From: SMWC01 sp964466315 | Lineage (GTDB): Bacteria; Pseudomonadota; Gammaproteobacteria; Steroidobacterales; Rariloculaceae | NCBI GenBank assembly: GCA_964466315.1 | Contig: CAYXNS010000008.1 | Location: 1 to 64,000, forward strand | Length of the DNA stretch: 64,000 nucleotides | Direction: 5' to 3' | In this document: positions 35,137 through 44,590 of the stretch, piece after piece | Layout: each line of letters starts with the position of its first letter | Numbering within the stretch: the first letter of the stretch is position 1 | Notes under the pieces: model-generated | Database searches by the model: none | What the model was told of the DNA's origin: nothing | What the model saw: the letters and a program-made list of their open reading frames with translations, nothing else | Made by a program: the position numbers and the translations under genes

Positions 35137-36638
35137 TGTGATAGTTTTTTCGCGAGATCGATCGGATCGTGCTCGCGTAACAATTCGAGCGTTAGTTTTA
35201 CGCCGAAGCCGGTAATTTCGGATCGGACGTGCGCTAAACCGCCTTTATGTTGACCGGCGCTCAGATCCACGTGTATCCACGGAATCTCATTCGGGACGAA
35301 CCGTGACAGAAAGCGAGCGGCGAGAATGTGGTCGCCATATGCCGATGGCGCGCACTGTTTCACGTCGGCGATGTCGCTACGCAACGGCTCGTCGAAGTCC
35401 GCATCCATCGGAAACGGCCAGACGCGCTCACCACTAGTGACACCCGCCTGACGCAGAAGCGGATTTGCTGCCGCACGATTACTGAAGACGCCGGAGTAGT
35501 TCTCGGTGAGCGCAGCTACACAGGATCCGGTCAGTGTGGCGTAGTCGATAATCAGCCCAGGCTGTTCCCTGGCAGCCAATGCGAGTGTATCGGCAAGTAC
35601 CATCCGGCCTTCGGCATCGGTGTGAATGACTTGAATAGTCGTCCCATTCGATGCGCGGACGATGTCCTGGGATTTGTACGCAACCGATGAGATACGGTTC
35701 TCGGTGACGGCCATCCAGGCGTCGATTGCAAACGGCGCCTGTAGCGAAGCAAGTCCAATGATCGTTCCAAGCGCTACCGCACTGCCCTGCATGTCCGTAT
35801 GCATGTCGAGCATGCTCTTGAACGGCTTGAGATTCGTGCCGCCCGTATCAAATAGTACGCCTTTCCCGACAAGGGCAACATCGGGGGATTTGCGGCGCTT
35901 CGGTCGATAGCGAAGATGGATAATGCCGGCATCCTGACCCGGATTTCCCTGAGAAACGGCCAGGAAAGCGCCCGCGCCGAGTTTCTCGAGTTCAGCCTCA
36001 TTCAAGAAGTTATAGGCGATGCCGTTATCTTTGGCCAGACTCCGGACCGCGTCACGGTACGTTCGCGCGTCGAGCTTGTTCGGCGGTAATGCGGTAAACC
36101 AGCGTGCGATATCGTTGCCGAGCGCTTGGGCGTGAATCGTGCGCAGATCTACTCGCTGCTTGCAGTCCAAGAGTGTCAGATTCGAGATCTGTCTATGCTT
36201 GTTTTGCGACGACTTAAACGAAGGCAGCTTGAACGCGGCTGCTTCAACCGCTGCAACGAGGCTCGTCAATGCGGCGGTCCGCGCTTCCTCGTCGAGTCCA
36301 ATCGAGAAGACGCCGATACGTCCCGGCTTGTCACGCTGACAGTTGGTGACGATCTGCCTCGCCCATGAGAGTTGATCGAAGGATGTCGTTGCCGTAAACG
36401 CTGCGATCGTTATGCCCGTCGCATTGCGGTTAGTCAATCGGGAGCCAGCACTTTCGCCACCGGCCCGGGAGAGTAGCTTTCGGAGCTGAGCGCCCTGCGG
36501 AATCCGCTGCAGGAGCTTGCCAGTCGGCTTCGCCGGCACGACGACGATGACGTGATCGAACGATTCGAACGTTCGCCGCGTCGGTTGCCGTGGCGATTGG
36601 GACACCTTAAGTCGACGGAGATCGGGTAATTCACTCAT
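35133..36638 (-). CDS. M17-family leucyl aminopeptidase
   Basis: This 501-residue cytosolic metallopeptidase has metal ligands K and D in VGKGVLFDTGG, D in DMHTDMQGSA, and D and E in HTDAEGRMVLAD. The family usually has NTDAEGR; histidine replaces asparagine here, as in a separate subgroup. The N-terminal 170 residues are a divergent alpha/beta domain. It releases N-terminal residues from peptides. ATG at 36638 (MSELPDLRRL) is preferred over 36740. It is followed without gap by rnt. The 235 bases upstream hold no gene. Confidence 0.9.
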   Translation of the reverse strand: MSELPDLRRLKVSQSPRQPTRRTFESFDHVIVVVPAKPTGKLLQRIPQGAQLRKLLSRAGGESAGSRLTNRNATGITIAAFTATTSFDQLSWARQIVTNCQRDKPGRIGVFSIGLDEEARTAALTSLVAAVEAAAFKLPSFKSSQNKHRQISNLTLLDCKQRVDLRTIHAQALGNDIARWFTALPPNKLDARTYRDAVRSLAKDNGIAYNFLNEAELEKLGAGAFLAVSQGNPGQDAGIIHLRYRPKRRKSPDVALVGKGVLFDTGGTNLKPFKSMLDMHTDMQGSAVALGTIIGLASLQAPFAIDAWMAVTENRISSVAYKSQDIVRASNGTTIQVIHTDAEGRMVLADTLALAAREQPGLIIDYATLTGSCVAALTENYSGVFSNRAAANPLLRQAGVTSGERVWPFPMDADFDEPLRSDIADVKQCAPSAYGDHILAARFLSRFVPNEIPWIHVDLSAGQHKGGLAHVRSEITGFGVKLTLELLREHDPIDLAKKLSQ

Positions 36639-36873
36639 GCGCCTATCTCGACCAGCTATGGGTAAACCCGATCGTATCGCGGCTGGGGGCGCGGGCTTGT
36701 CGGTGCGCTGAAGCGCAGGCGACGATCCTATCAGGAGCACCTTCTGAATTCACCACCGTCCGCTATTATCCCGTTGCATCCGTGACGATGGGCGCAGTGA
36801 CGGCCTCGTCGCGATACGCCTTGCCGCAAACGGCGGTGAGAGCGGGCGTCCTATCGCGGCCAGGCGGCCAGTC

Positions 36874-37509
36874 CTACTGTGGTGTCTTGCGTTTGTATTC
36901 ACAGAGGTCCGCGATGACGCACGCTGGGCAATCCGGCTTGCGGGCCTTGCAGACATAGCGACCGTGAAGAATCAGCCAATGGTGCGCGTCGTGCTTTAAC
37001 TCCGCCGGTGTGAATTTCTCGAGCTTTTTCTCCACCTCCAGCACATTCTTGCCGGGAGAAAGTCGCGTTCTGTTGGAGACACGAAAGATGTGGGTGTCTA
37101 CGGCGATCGTCGGTTCGCCGAAGGCCGTATTCAAGATTACGCTGGCTGTCTTCCGGCCGACGCCCGGAAGTGCCTCCAGGGATGCTCTGTCGCGCGGTAC
37201 CTCGCCGCCATGCTGTTCCAGCAGGATTTTACAGGCACGAATAATATTCTTCGCCTTGGTATTGAATAGGCCGATCGTCCGTATGTAGGGCTTCAGGCTC
37301 TCCTCACCGAGCGCGAGGATTGCCGTGGGCGTGTTGGCGACCGTGAATAACACTGTCGTCGCTTTGTTGACGCTAATATCTGTTGCTTGTGCCGACAGCA
37401 CGACCGAAACCAGGAGTTCGAACGGCGAGCGGTATTCGAGTTCCGTGGTCGGCTTGGGGTTCGCAGCGGCCAGGCGCTCGTAGATCTGTCTGCGTCTCTC
37501 TGCGTTCAC
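36874..37509 (-). CDS. nth: Endonuclease III (DNA glycosylase/AP lyase)
   Basis: This 211-residue base-excision enzyme removes oxidised pyrimidines. It has the helix-hairpin-helix LPGVGRKTASVIL at about 114 with the catalytic lysine, the catalytic aspartate in VDTHIFRVSNR, and four cysteines (CKARKPDCPACVIADLC) for its 4Fe-4S cluster. It is the last gene of the rnf run, with its start overlapping the rnfE stop by four bases (ATGA). The metG-rnf-nth order is typical of gammaproteobacteria. Confidence 0.97.
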   Translation of the reverse strand: MNAERRRQIYERLAAANPKPTTELEYRSPFELLVSVVLSAQATDISVNKATTVLFTVANTPTAILALGEESLKPYIRTIGLFNTKAKNIIRACKILLEQHGGEVPRDRASLEALPGVGRKTASVILNTAFGEPTIAVDTHIFRVSNRTRLSPGKNVLEVEKKLEKFTPAELKHDAHHWLILHGRYVCKARKPDCPACVIADLCEYKRKTPQ

Positions 37510-38180
37510 GGTGGTGATTTCTGCTCCTGCGCCTCGGCCGCCGGCGAACTCTCCTGGGCGTTACGAGCGAGATGGTTCTTCAATGCGATCAGCAGAGCGA
37601 GGCCGAAGAATGTGCCGGGGGCGAGTACCGCGATGAGGATTCCGTCGAACGGCAGGTCGAGATGCAATTCCGCCGCCGAACTTCCGAACAGCCGATCCAA
37701 TCCTGTGAATAATGTGCCCTGACCGACGATTTCTCGGAGCGCGCCCAGAGCGACTAGCGCAGCCGTGAAGCCCGCTCCCGTGCTGAGTCCTCCGAGAGCC
37801 GCAATGCCGATGGTCCGGCGGCTCGCGACTACTTCAGCCTGCGCGAGAATTGCGCAATTCGTCACGATCAACGAAATAAACAGCCCCAGCGTTTCGTGCA
37901 ATTCGTGGAGATAGGCGTTGGTCAATAGATCCACGATCGTCACGAGCGAAGCAATGATCAGGACGAAGACGACAATCCGGGCGGCGGGGACGAGCACGCC
38001 GCGAATGAGCGATACGGTCATGTTGGTCGCGAGCAGTACGGTGGTGGTCGCGAGCCCCAACGCCAGGCCGTTTACGAGCGTGTTTGTGATCGCGAGTAGC
38101 GGGCAGAGTCCCAGTAGCTGTACGAGCGCCGGGTTGTTGCGCCAAACACCGTCTACGAAGACTGATTTGGCATCATTCAT
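37506..38180 (-). CDS. rnfE: Rnf electron transport complex subunit E
   Basis: This 224-residue integral membrane protein has about six helices. The opening VDGVWRNNPALVQLLGLCPLLAITNT is the RnfE signature with its conserved cysteine, and LIVTNCAILAQAE carries the second, which together hold the membrane 2Fe-2S site shared with RnfA. The start at 38180 (MNDAKSVFVDGVW) is used, as the upstream extension overlaps rnfG. The C-terminal tail is hydrophilic and Ala/Pro-rich. Confidence 0.96.
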   Translation of the reverse strand: MNDAKSVFVDGVWRNNPALVQLLGLCPLLAITNTLVNGLALGLATTTVLLATNMTVSLIRGVLVPAARIVVFVLIIASLVTIVDLLTNAYLHELHETLGLFISLIVTNCAILAQAEVVASRRTIGIAALGGLSTGAGFTAALVALGALREIVGQGTLFTGLDRLFGSSAAELHLDLPFDGILIAVLAPGTFFGLALLIALKNHLARNAQESSPAAEAQEQKSPP

Positions 38181-38835
38181 CGGCGCTATCGCCTGGCGAT
38201 AAATCGATTGTCGATGGATTGTCGAATAGTTCGCTTCTGTGTCGCTGAAAGTACAGCAAGGTATTCCTAACGCTGGTGACGATGGCACGGGCCGTTACGG
38301 TCGCGCCCGTGATCGAGTCGAAAGCGCCGCCGTCCCGGTTCACAGACCAATCGGCGGTCTGCGGCGAAGCCAGGCTCACTCCGTCGAAGCCGAAGATCCA
38401 TGGGGATTCTTCGATTTCGATTGCGTCGCCAAGACCCGGCGTCTCGCTGTGACTCGTTACGCGAACTCCGGTGACCGTGCCGTCCGTAGCGATACCGATC
38501 AGCAGGCGGATAGGGCCGTTATAGCCTCGTGGAGCGACGCTCGAAAAGAGCGCAGCAACCGGTTGTCCCTCGCGTGTAGCGATAAACACGTCCGCGGGAT
38601 CCGCGCTGCCGAGAAGTTCTAGATTCCGAACCGATAGCCGGCCCTGCGTAAGATCGTTATCATGATCGGCTGGATCCAGGACCTGATGAAGCGATTGCAG
38701 AAGACGTTCCTGGCGATTCGCCTCGATCCGCTCATGGCTGATTTCGTAGCTCCCGCTCACGAGCGCGGCGGCGGAGATGGCGATCGCCGCGACCGAGACG
38801 ATCGCGCGCCACAGTTGCTTGTCAGGACCGACCAT
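38173..38835 (-). CDS. rnfG: Rnf electron transport complex subunit G
   Basis: This 220-residue subunit has one N-terminal membrane helix (VSVAAIAISAAALVSGSYE) and a periplasmic FMN domain. DSITGATVTARAIV near residue 170 holds the threonine that binds FMN covalently through phosphate. VTSHSETPGLGDAIE is also conserved. It overlaps both neighbours: rnfD upstream by 14 bases and rnfE downstream by eight. Confidence 0.95.
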   Translation of the reverse strand: MVGPDKQLWRAIVSVAAIAISAAALVSGSYEISHERIEANRQERLLQSLHQVLDPADHDNDLTQGRLSVRNLELLGSADPADVFIATREGQPVAALFSSVAPRGYNGPIRLLIGIATDGTVTGVRVTSHSETPGLGDAIEIEESPWIFGFDGVSLASPQTADWSVNRDGGAFDSITGATVTARAIVTSVRNTLLYFQRHRSELFDNPSTIDLSPGDSADE

Positions 38836-39862
38836 AGATCCGTGGCCTCGTATATCGGTCCAGGAGCGGTACCGTCGCGTTCATTAGTAACACGGCAAAA
38901 GCGAGTCCATCCGGGTAGCCGCCCCAGGTGCGGATGGCATAGGTCAGTACGCCGATGCTGGCGCCGTATATCAGCCGGCCGCGCTCCGTCGTGGCGGCTG
39001 TAACGGGATCGGTCGCGATGAAAAATGCGCCCAACATGGTGGCACCACTGAATAGATGAAATCCCGGTGACAGGTAGCGGTCCGGGTCCAGCGTGTTGAG
39101 AATCAGCGCGGCCCCCAAAAGCCCGCAGAGCATGGCGACGGGAATATGCCAACGGATGGTGCCGCGATATAGAAGATAGAATCCGCCGAGTGCGGCGCAG
39201 CCGTTAATCCATTCCCAGCCGCGGCCGCCAAAAGCTCCGAACAGGGGCCCGACCTGGATTTCCCCGAGGGTGCGCATCTCTCCGAGGCCTTCTCTGGCCT
39301 GATCGAGCGGGGTCGCTAGCGTCAGAGCGTCGATGCCGATACCTGCGGGGACCTGGCCCGTTACGGCATAGGCGATATGCGCCCAGAATCCCAGTTGCTG
39401 GTTCACGATTTCGATTCCAGCGGGCGGGAGCCATTGCGTCATCTCGATCGGAAAAGAGATCAATAAGACGACGTAACCCACCATTGCGGGATTGAAGGGA
39501 TTTGATCCCAGGCCGCCGTAAAGATGCTTCGCGAGCACGATCGCGAGTCCGGCGCCCAAGGCAGGTAACCACCAGGGCGCGAGCGGTGGAAGCGCAAAAG
39601 CCAGCAAGATGGCGGTGACGGCGGTGCTGGTGTCCGCGATGCTGGGTTTGACGGCGCGCCCCCTGATTCGCAGCATCAGCGCTTCCGCCGCAAGCGCGGC
39701 AGTAACGGCAACCCCAATATTGATGAGCAGGCCCCAGCCGAAGAACCAAATGTAGACGATCGCCGCAGGGATGAGCGCAAAGAGAACGCGGCGCATGACC
39801 AGTGGCACGCTCGTCGTGGGTATCACGTGGGGAGCGGGTCTGAGCGAGAATCTCATCTTCAC
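38822..39862 (-). CDS. rnfD: Rnf electron transport complex subunit D
   Basis: This 346-residue membrane subunit has ten or so helices. The covalent FMN threonine lies in FSGATMLGAFFIATDPVTAAT at about 275, though the first conserved site in the family is around 190. The start sequence MRFSLRPAPHVIPTTSVPLVMRR is typical (ATG at 39862; a second Met is at codon 3). It is five bases downstream of rnfC. Confidence 0.95.
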   Translation of the reverse strand: MKMRFSLRPAPHVIPTTSVPLVMRRVLFALIPAAIVYIWFFGWGLLINIGVAVTAALAAEALMLRIRGRAVKPSIADTSTAVTAILLAFALPPLAPWWLPALGAGLAIVLAKHLYGGLGSNPFNPAMVGYVVLLISFPIEMTQWLPPAGIEIVNQQLGFWAHIAYAVTGQVPAGIGIDALTLATPLDQAREGLGEMRTLGEIQVGPLFGAFGGRGWEWINGCAALGGFYLLYRGTIRWHIPVAMLCGLLGAALILNTLDPDRYLSPGFHLFSGATMLGAFFIATDPVTAATTERGRLIYGASIGVLTYAIRTWGGYPDGLAFAVLLMNATVPLLDRYTRPRIYGRS

Positions 39863-39867
39863 GGAAT

Positions 39868-41400
39868 CTAAACCGCGTCGTCGTCCGCCGAACGTCGCCG
39901 CTGAACGCGATCGATGGCCGCCTGGATGGTTTCCTGTCGTGATTCCGAGTCCGCCGCCACCCGCGCCTTGAGTTCATCGCGAAACGTTTGCGTCTGCGCG
40001 TCCTGCAGGCGGAGGCGTTCCTGTTTGCTCAGATAGCGAACATACGACGTATCCGCGAGTTGCTGGTGTTGTACGTGCTTGAATTGGGCGTGTCTGGCGT
40101 TCCGAAAATACTCGGTCAAGGGAATCTGGCTCGGGCACACGACGTCGCAACAGCCGCACTCGATGCAATCGCTCAAGCCGAGGATGTCCAGTTGATCGAA
40201 GTCGAAACTCTTGGAGCGACCCAGCAGCTCCTGAGGTAGTAATCGTGCCGGGCAGACCTCGGCACAATCTCCGCAGCGAATACAGGGCGATTCGTCGTAC
40301 CGATCGCGAACCTCATCGTTGACTGCAGCTATCACGCAGTTGGTCGCCTTCGTAACGGGTAAGTCGTCTGATGACACGGTGTAGCCCATCATGCTGCCGC
40401 CGAGAATCAACCGTGTGACATCGTTCGCATAGCCCCCGCAATGCTCGATCAACTCGCGTATCGGTGTGCCGATAGGTACCTCGACATTCTGCGGTCTCTT
40501 CACGCCCTTACCGGTGACGGTGACAATCCTCGATGAAAGCGAATCCCCAGTGCGGACGAGTTGCCCGACGGCGTAGGCGGTGCCGACATTCTGGCAGACG
40601 CAGCCGGTCGCGATCGGGTACCTGCCGCTCGGAACTTCCTGCCCGATCAACAGTTCGACGAGCTGTCGCTCACCGCCGGCGGGGTATTTGATCGTCACTA
40701 CCGTGATCCGCATACGATCGTCGCGCAATTCGGCGATTGCCACCTCCATGGCCTCGATGGCCCGTGGCTTATCTCGCTCTATCGCTAGTAAGCAGAGTTC
40801 TGCGTTGAGTAACTCCATCATTGTCTGTGCGCCGAGGAGAATCTCCGTGGCGCGCTCGCGCATGAGCATGTCATCGCAACTGATATAGGGTTCGCATTCG
40901 GCACCGTTGAGTATCAGTGTCGGGCAGCGCTCCCTTGTGTCGAGCTTCTCGGCGGTCGGGAATGCCGCGCCGCCTAACCCGACGATGCCGGCGGCGCGTA
41001 TTGCCCGAATGCGATCGGCATGAGAATCTGGCCACGCTGCCTGTCGTTCGACTCGTGTGTCAGCCCCATCGTTGTCTACGTCGACCAGGATGCACAGTGA
41101 CTCGATCAGTTCGCTACTGCCGGGTATGGGTCTCTCTTCCAGAGCAATGACTTCACCGCATCTCGGCGCATGGACTGCCGCTGACGGTGAATCGCCGGGT
41201 TCACCGATCATCTGGCCTTTGCGAACCCGCTCACCAACGGCAACGGTCAGTTTTGCCGGGGGCCCGGACTGCTGCCTCATGGGGATGATCAGCCGCTCGG
41301 GCATGAGGTCACGATCGATAGGCGATGCCGTCGACATTCTCTTTCGAGGCGCGACGCGTATGCCGCCCGTCATGCCGCGATGGATCCGATATTCAGTCAT
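39868..41400 (-). CDS. rnfC: Rnf electron transport complex subunit C
   Basis: This 510-residue peripheral subunit has an NADH/FMN-binding domain like NuoF (GLGGAAFPTAEKL, LILNGAECEPYISCDD) and two 4Fe-4S sites (CIRCGDCAEVCP and CIECGCCDVVCP) near 375-425. It lacks the long Ala/Lys-rich C-terminal repeats of enterobacterial RsxC; after the clusters there are only about 80 residues. ATG at 41400 overlaps the rnfB end by eight bases. Confidence 0.95.
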   Translation of the reverse strand: MTEYRIHRGMTGGIRVAPRKRMSTASPIDRDLMPERLIIPMRQQSGPPAKLTVAVGERVRKGQMIGEPGDSPSAAVHAPRCGEVIALEERPIPGSSELIESLCILVDVDNDGADTRVERQAAWPDSHADRIRAIRAAGIVGLGGAAFPTAEKLDTRERCPTLILNGAECEPYISCDDMLMRERATEILLGAQTMMELLNAELCLLAIERDKPRAIEAMEVAIAELRDDRMRITVVTIKYPAGGERQLVELLIGQEVPSGRYPIATGCVCQNVGTAYAVGQLVRTGDSLSSRIVTVTGKGVKRPQNVEVPIGTPIRELIEHCGGYANDVTRLILGGSMMGYTVSSDDLPVTKATNCVIAAVNDEVRDRYDESPCIRCGDCAEVCPARLLPQELLGRSKSFDFDQLDILGLSDCIECGCCDVVCPSQIPLTEYFRNARHAQFKHVQHQQLADTSYVRYLSKQERLRLQDAQTQTFRDELKARVAADSESRQETIQAAIDRVQRRRSADDDAV

Positions 41401-41890
41401 CGCGGGGTTCCAAGACGATACAGTCCACTGGGCACGGCGGCAGGCATAATTCACAGCCTGTACAGTGGTCCGAGATGACCGTGTGCATCATCTGAGAAAT
41501 ACCCACGATCGCATCCACCGGACAAACGCGGGCACAAAGATTACAGCCAATGCATTGACGCTCATCGATGCGTGCGACCCTGTCTAGGCTCGCATCTCCG
41601 AGGCTCGAGAGCAGCGGTTCCGGTTCGCGACCCAGCTCGCTTGCCAGCTGACGTATGGTTTCTTCTCCTCCCGGCGGGCAGCGATTGATGGACGTGAAAC
41701 CGGCGGCGATGGCTTCCGCATAAGCGCGGCATCCAGGATAGCCGCACTGCGCGCATTGAATTCTAGGCAGTAGTTGTTCGAGTCGATCCGCGATCGGATC
41801 CATTGCGGGTCGGAGAAAGTGCCCGCTGATAACGAGTGCAACGGCGAGCGTCATGGCAAGCGCGGCCAGGATGACGGTGCCCGTGATCAT
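41393..41890 (-). CDS. rnfB: Rnf electron transport complex subunit B
   Basis: This 165-residue ferredoxin-like subunit has an N-terminal membrane helix (VILAALAMTLAVALVISGHF). A cysteine cluster CAQCGYPGCRAYAEAI plus a later CPPGG cysteine follows, then two 4Fe-4S motifs (CIGCNLCARVCP, CTGCELCLPPCP). It passes electrons between ferredoxin and the membrane core. ATG and the rnfA TAA share one base (TAATG). Confidence 0.96.
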   Translation of the reverse strand: MITGTVILAALAMTLAVALVISGHFLRPAMDPIADRLEQLLPRIQCAQCGYPGCRAYAEAIAAGFTSINRCPPGGEETIRQLASELGREPEPLLSSLGDASLDRVARIDERQCIGCNLCARVCPVDAIVGISQMMHTVISDHCTGCELCLPPCPVDCIVLEPRDD

Positions 41891-42471
41891 TACAGACGCA
41901 CAAATCCACTGAATCCGAGAAAGGCCATGGACATGATGCCGGCGGTGATCAGTGCGATGGCCGGGCCTTGGAAGGGTGTCGGCACATCCGCGCTTTCGAG
42001 CCGCTCCCGCAAGCCGCTGAGGAGTGTCAGTACGATTCCGAAACCCAGTGCGGCGCCGGCGCCGTAGAAGAGCGCCGAGAGCAGGGTTCGCTGCTCCGTG
42101 GAGTTCAGCAACGCGACGCCGAGAACCGCACAGTTACTCGCGATCAGGGGAATATAGAGGCCCAGAACGCGATGTAACACCGGCGAGGTTCTGCGCAGCC
42201 CCAGTTCCGTGAACTGCACCGCGGCACCGATGACGAGGATAAATGCGATCAGGCGCAGGTACTGTACGCCGAACGGCAGCAGCACATACCGCTCGATCAG
42301 ATAGCTGAGCCCCGATGCGAGCGTGAGTACGAGACCCGTCGCCAACGCCATGCCCAATGCCCCATCCATTCGTCTGGAAGCGCCCAGAAACGGGCAGAGT
42401 CCGAGAAACTGAACCAGGACGAAGTTGTTCACGAGCGCTGCAGCGAAGATGATCAGCAACAGCTCGGTCAT
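41890..42471 (-). CDS. rnfA: Rnf electron transport complex subunit A
   Basis: This 193-residue integral membrane protein has six helices, opening with NNFVLVQFLGLCPFLGASRRMD, where the conserved cysteine binds the membrane Fe-S cluster with RnfE. YIPLIASNCAVLGVALLN repeats the motif later. It is the first gene of the Rnf complex, which couples NADH-ferredoxin electron flow to Na+ or H+ movement. Only five bases separate it from metG, so metG and rnf probably share a transcript. Confidence 0.96.
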   Translation of the reverse strand: MTELLLIIFAAALVNNFVLVQFLGLCPFLGASRRMDGALGMALATGLVLTLASGLSYLIERYVLLPFGVQYLRLIAFILVIGAAVQFTELGLRRTSPVLHRVLGLYIPLIASNCAVLGVALLNSTEQRTLLSALFYGAGAALGFGIVLTLLSGLRERLESADVPTPFQGPAIALITAGIMSMAFLGFSGFVRL

Positions 42472-42476
42472 GGCGG

Positions 42477-44480
42477 TCAGGTCACCTTCATGCCGGGTGT
42501 CGCACCGCTGTCCACGCTCAACAGAAAAATCTCCTTTCCGCCCGGTCCACTGGCGAGGACCATGCCCTCGGACACGCCGAAACGCATTTTCCGCGGGGCC
42601 AGGTTATCGACAGTGACAACGAGGCGTCCTTCCAGGTTCTCGGGCTCGTAGGCTGAGCGGATTCCGGCGAAAACCTCCCGTTCGGCATCGCCGACGTCTA
42701 TGCGCAGCTTCAGGAGTTTATCGGCGCCGCCGACGTAACTCGCCTCGATGATCTTCGCGACCCGCAAGTCGATCTTCGCGAAATGCTCGAACTCGATCTG
42801 CTCGGGGCGATCCGGGTCGTTCTTCGCGGCGGTTTCATCGGAGTTCTGGGATTCTTCGATCACGGCTTGGATCTCCTTCACATCGACGCGTTCGAGCAGC
42901 GGCTCGAAGCGCTCGATCTCGTGTCCGAGTAACGGTGTCTGGACGTCGGCCCAGTTCAGTGGCTCGACGCCGAGAAAAGCCTCGGTGCGTTCGGCCACAC
43001 CCGGTATGACGGGCTTCAGGTAAATCATCAGTGAGCGGAACAGATTCAGGCCCAATGTCGCGATACCAACGACCGTATCGGACTCGTCGGCATTCCTGGC
43101 CTTAATCCAGGGCTTCTGCTCGTCGATGTACTGATTGGCTTGGTCGGCGAGTCCCATGATTCGTCTTACGGCACGCGAATAGTTTCGCGACTCGTAATCC
43201 GTGGCTATATCGTCCGCCGCGGCAGCAAAGCCAGTGAATAACGATTCATCCGGCAGTTTGTCTGCGAGGCGTCCGGAGTTGAGCCGGTCGATGAAGCCCG
43301 CGCAGCGACTACCTATGTTCACGAGCTTGCCGACGAGATCAGAATTCACTCGCGCGACGAAGTCGTCCATATTGAGGTCGATGTCGTCGGCTGCCGGCCC
43401 GAGCTTCGCCGCAAAGTAATAACGCAAGCAGTCGGGTTCGAGATGCTTGGCATAGGTTGAAGCATTGATGAACGTGCCTCTGGACTTCGACATCTTGGAT
43501 CCATCGACTGTCAGGAATCCGTGGACGAAGACTCCCGACGGCTTTCGGTAGCCGGCGCCACTCAATACCGCCGGCCAGAACAATGTGTGAAAGTAGACGA
43601 TGTCCTTGCCGATGACGTGATAGAGTTCGGCGTCGCTGCCTTCGTCCCAGAACTGCTCGAAGCTCAATTCCGAGCGCCGGCACAGGTTGAGAAAACTCGC
43701 CATGTACCCGATCGGCGCGTCGAACCAGACATAGAAGAACTTGCCCTTCTCGCCGGGGATCTCGAAGCCGAAGTAGGGGCTGTCGCGCGAGATGTCCCAG
43801 TCCCTTAAGCCCGCCTCGAACCACTCATCGAGTTTCCGGGCGAGCGCGGCATCGACATGTTGCGGTACCCAGGCACGGAGTTCTTCCTCGAAATCGCCGA
43901 GGCGAAAGAACAAGTGTTCGGAGTCTCTAACGGATGGTGTCGTGCCCGAGATCACGGAGACTGGGTTCTCGAGTTCCATCGGTGTGTAGGTCGCGCTGCA
44001 GTTCTCGCAGGAATCACCGTACTGATCGGGCGTGTGGCACACGGGACAACCGCCGCGGACATAGCGGTCCGGCAGGAACATCTGCTTCTTTTCATCGTAC
44101 GCCTGCTGGATCGTACGACGGTGGATATGGCCGGCTTCGAGCAGACTCTTGTAGATTGACGCGGTGAGTTCCTCATTCTCCGGAGAGTGTGTCGTCAAAT
44201 AGTTGTCGACACTGATTCGAAACTGGTCGAAATCGGCCTGATGGCCGGTAGCTATCTCGGCGACGAGTTCCTCCGGGGTTACGCCGGCTGCCTCCGCGCG
44301 CAACATCGTCGGCGTGCCGTGTGCATCGCTGGCACAGACGAAAAAGCAGCGTTGCCCGCGCATACGCTGGAACCTGACCCAGACGTCGGTCTGCGTGTAC
44401 TCGACGACATGCCCGATATGCAGCGGTGCATTGGCATAGGGCAGGGCGCAGGTAACCAGAATGTCTCGTTGTTGGCCCAA
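42477..44480 (-). CDS. metG: Methionine-tRNA ligase
   Basis: This 667-residue class I synthetase has HIGH-type motif PLHIGHVVE at about 20, a zinc knuckle (CPVCHTPDQYGDSCENC) at about 145-162 and KMSKSRG at about 331. A C-terminal tRNA-binding EMAP-II domain follows from about 560 (FAKIDLRVAKIIEASYVGGA). It charges tRNA-Met. It lies just before rnfA, as in many gammaproteobacteria, and about 110 bases after the pilT-like gene at 44591. No clear separate promoter is seen there. Confidence 0.98.
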   Translation of the reverse strand: MGQQRDILVTCALPYANAPLHIGHVVEYTQTDVWVRFQRMRGQRCFFVCASDAHGTPTMLRAEAAGVTPEELVAEIATGHQADFDQFRISVDNYLTTHSPENEELTASIYKSLLEAGHIHRRTIQQAYDEKKQMFLPDRYVRGGCPVCHTPDQYGDSCENCSATYTPMELENPVSVISGTTPSVRDSEHLFFRLGDFEEELRAWVPQHVDAALARKLDEWFEAGLRDWDISRDSPYFGFEIPGEKGKFFYVWFDAPIGYMASFLNLCRRSELSFEQFWDEGSDAELYHVIGKDIVYFHTLFWPAVLSGAGYRKPSGVFVHGFLTVDGSKMSKSRGTFINASTYAKHLEPDCLRYYFAAKLGPAADDIDLNMDDFVARVNSDLVGKLVNIGSRCAGFIDRLNSGRLADKLPDESLFTGFAAAADDIATDYESRNYSRAVRRIMGLADQANQYIDEQKPWIKARNADESDTVVGIATLGLNLFRSLMIYLKPVIPGVAERTEAFLGVEPLNWADVQTPLLGHEIERFEPLLERVDVKEIQAVIEESQNSDETAAKNDPDRPEQIEFEHFAKIDLRVAKIIEASYVGGADKLLKLRIDVGDAEREVFAGIRSAYEPENLEGRLVVTVDNLAPRKMRFGVSEGMVLASGPGGKEIFLLSVDSGATPGMKVT

Positions 44481-44590
44481 CTGGCGGTACTCCTTGGTAA
44501 CAGAAGGAGCGCCCGGCCGAACGCGCGATACTTCGCAGCAGGGCTGCCGCTCCGATCGCGATTATGCCACCGGCGTCTGAGGGATGCTTC

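Noticed and set aside
37506..42471. The Rnf complex as a novel respiratory system
   Set aside because: All six subunits match the known rnfABCDGE set in the standard order; nothing undescribed.
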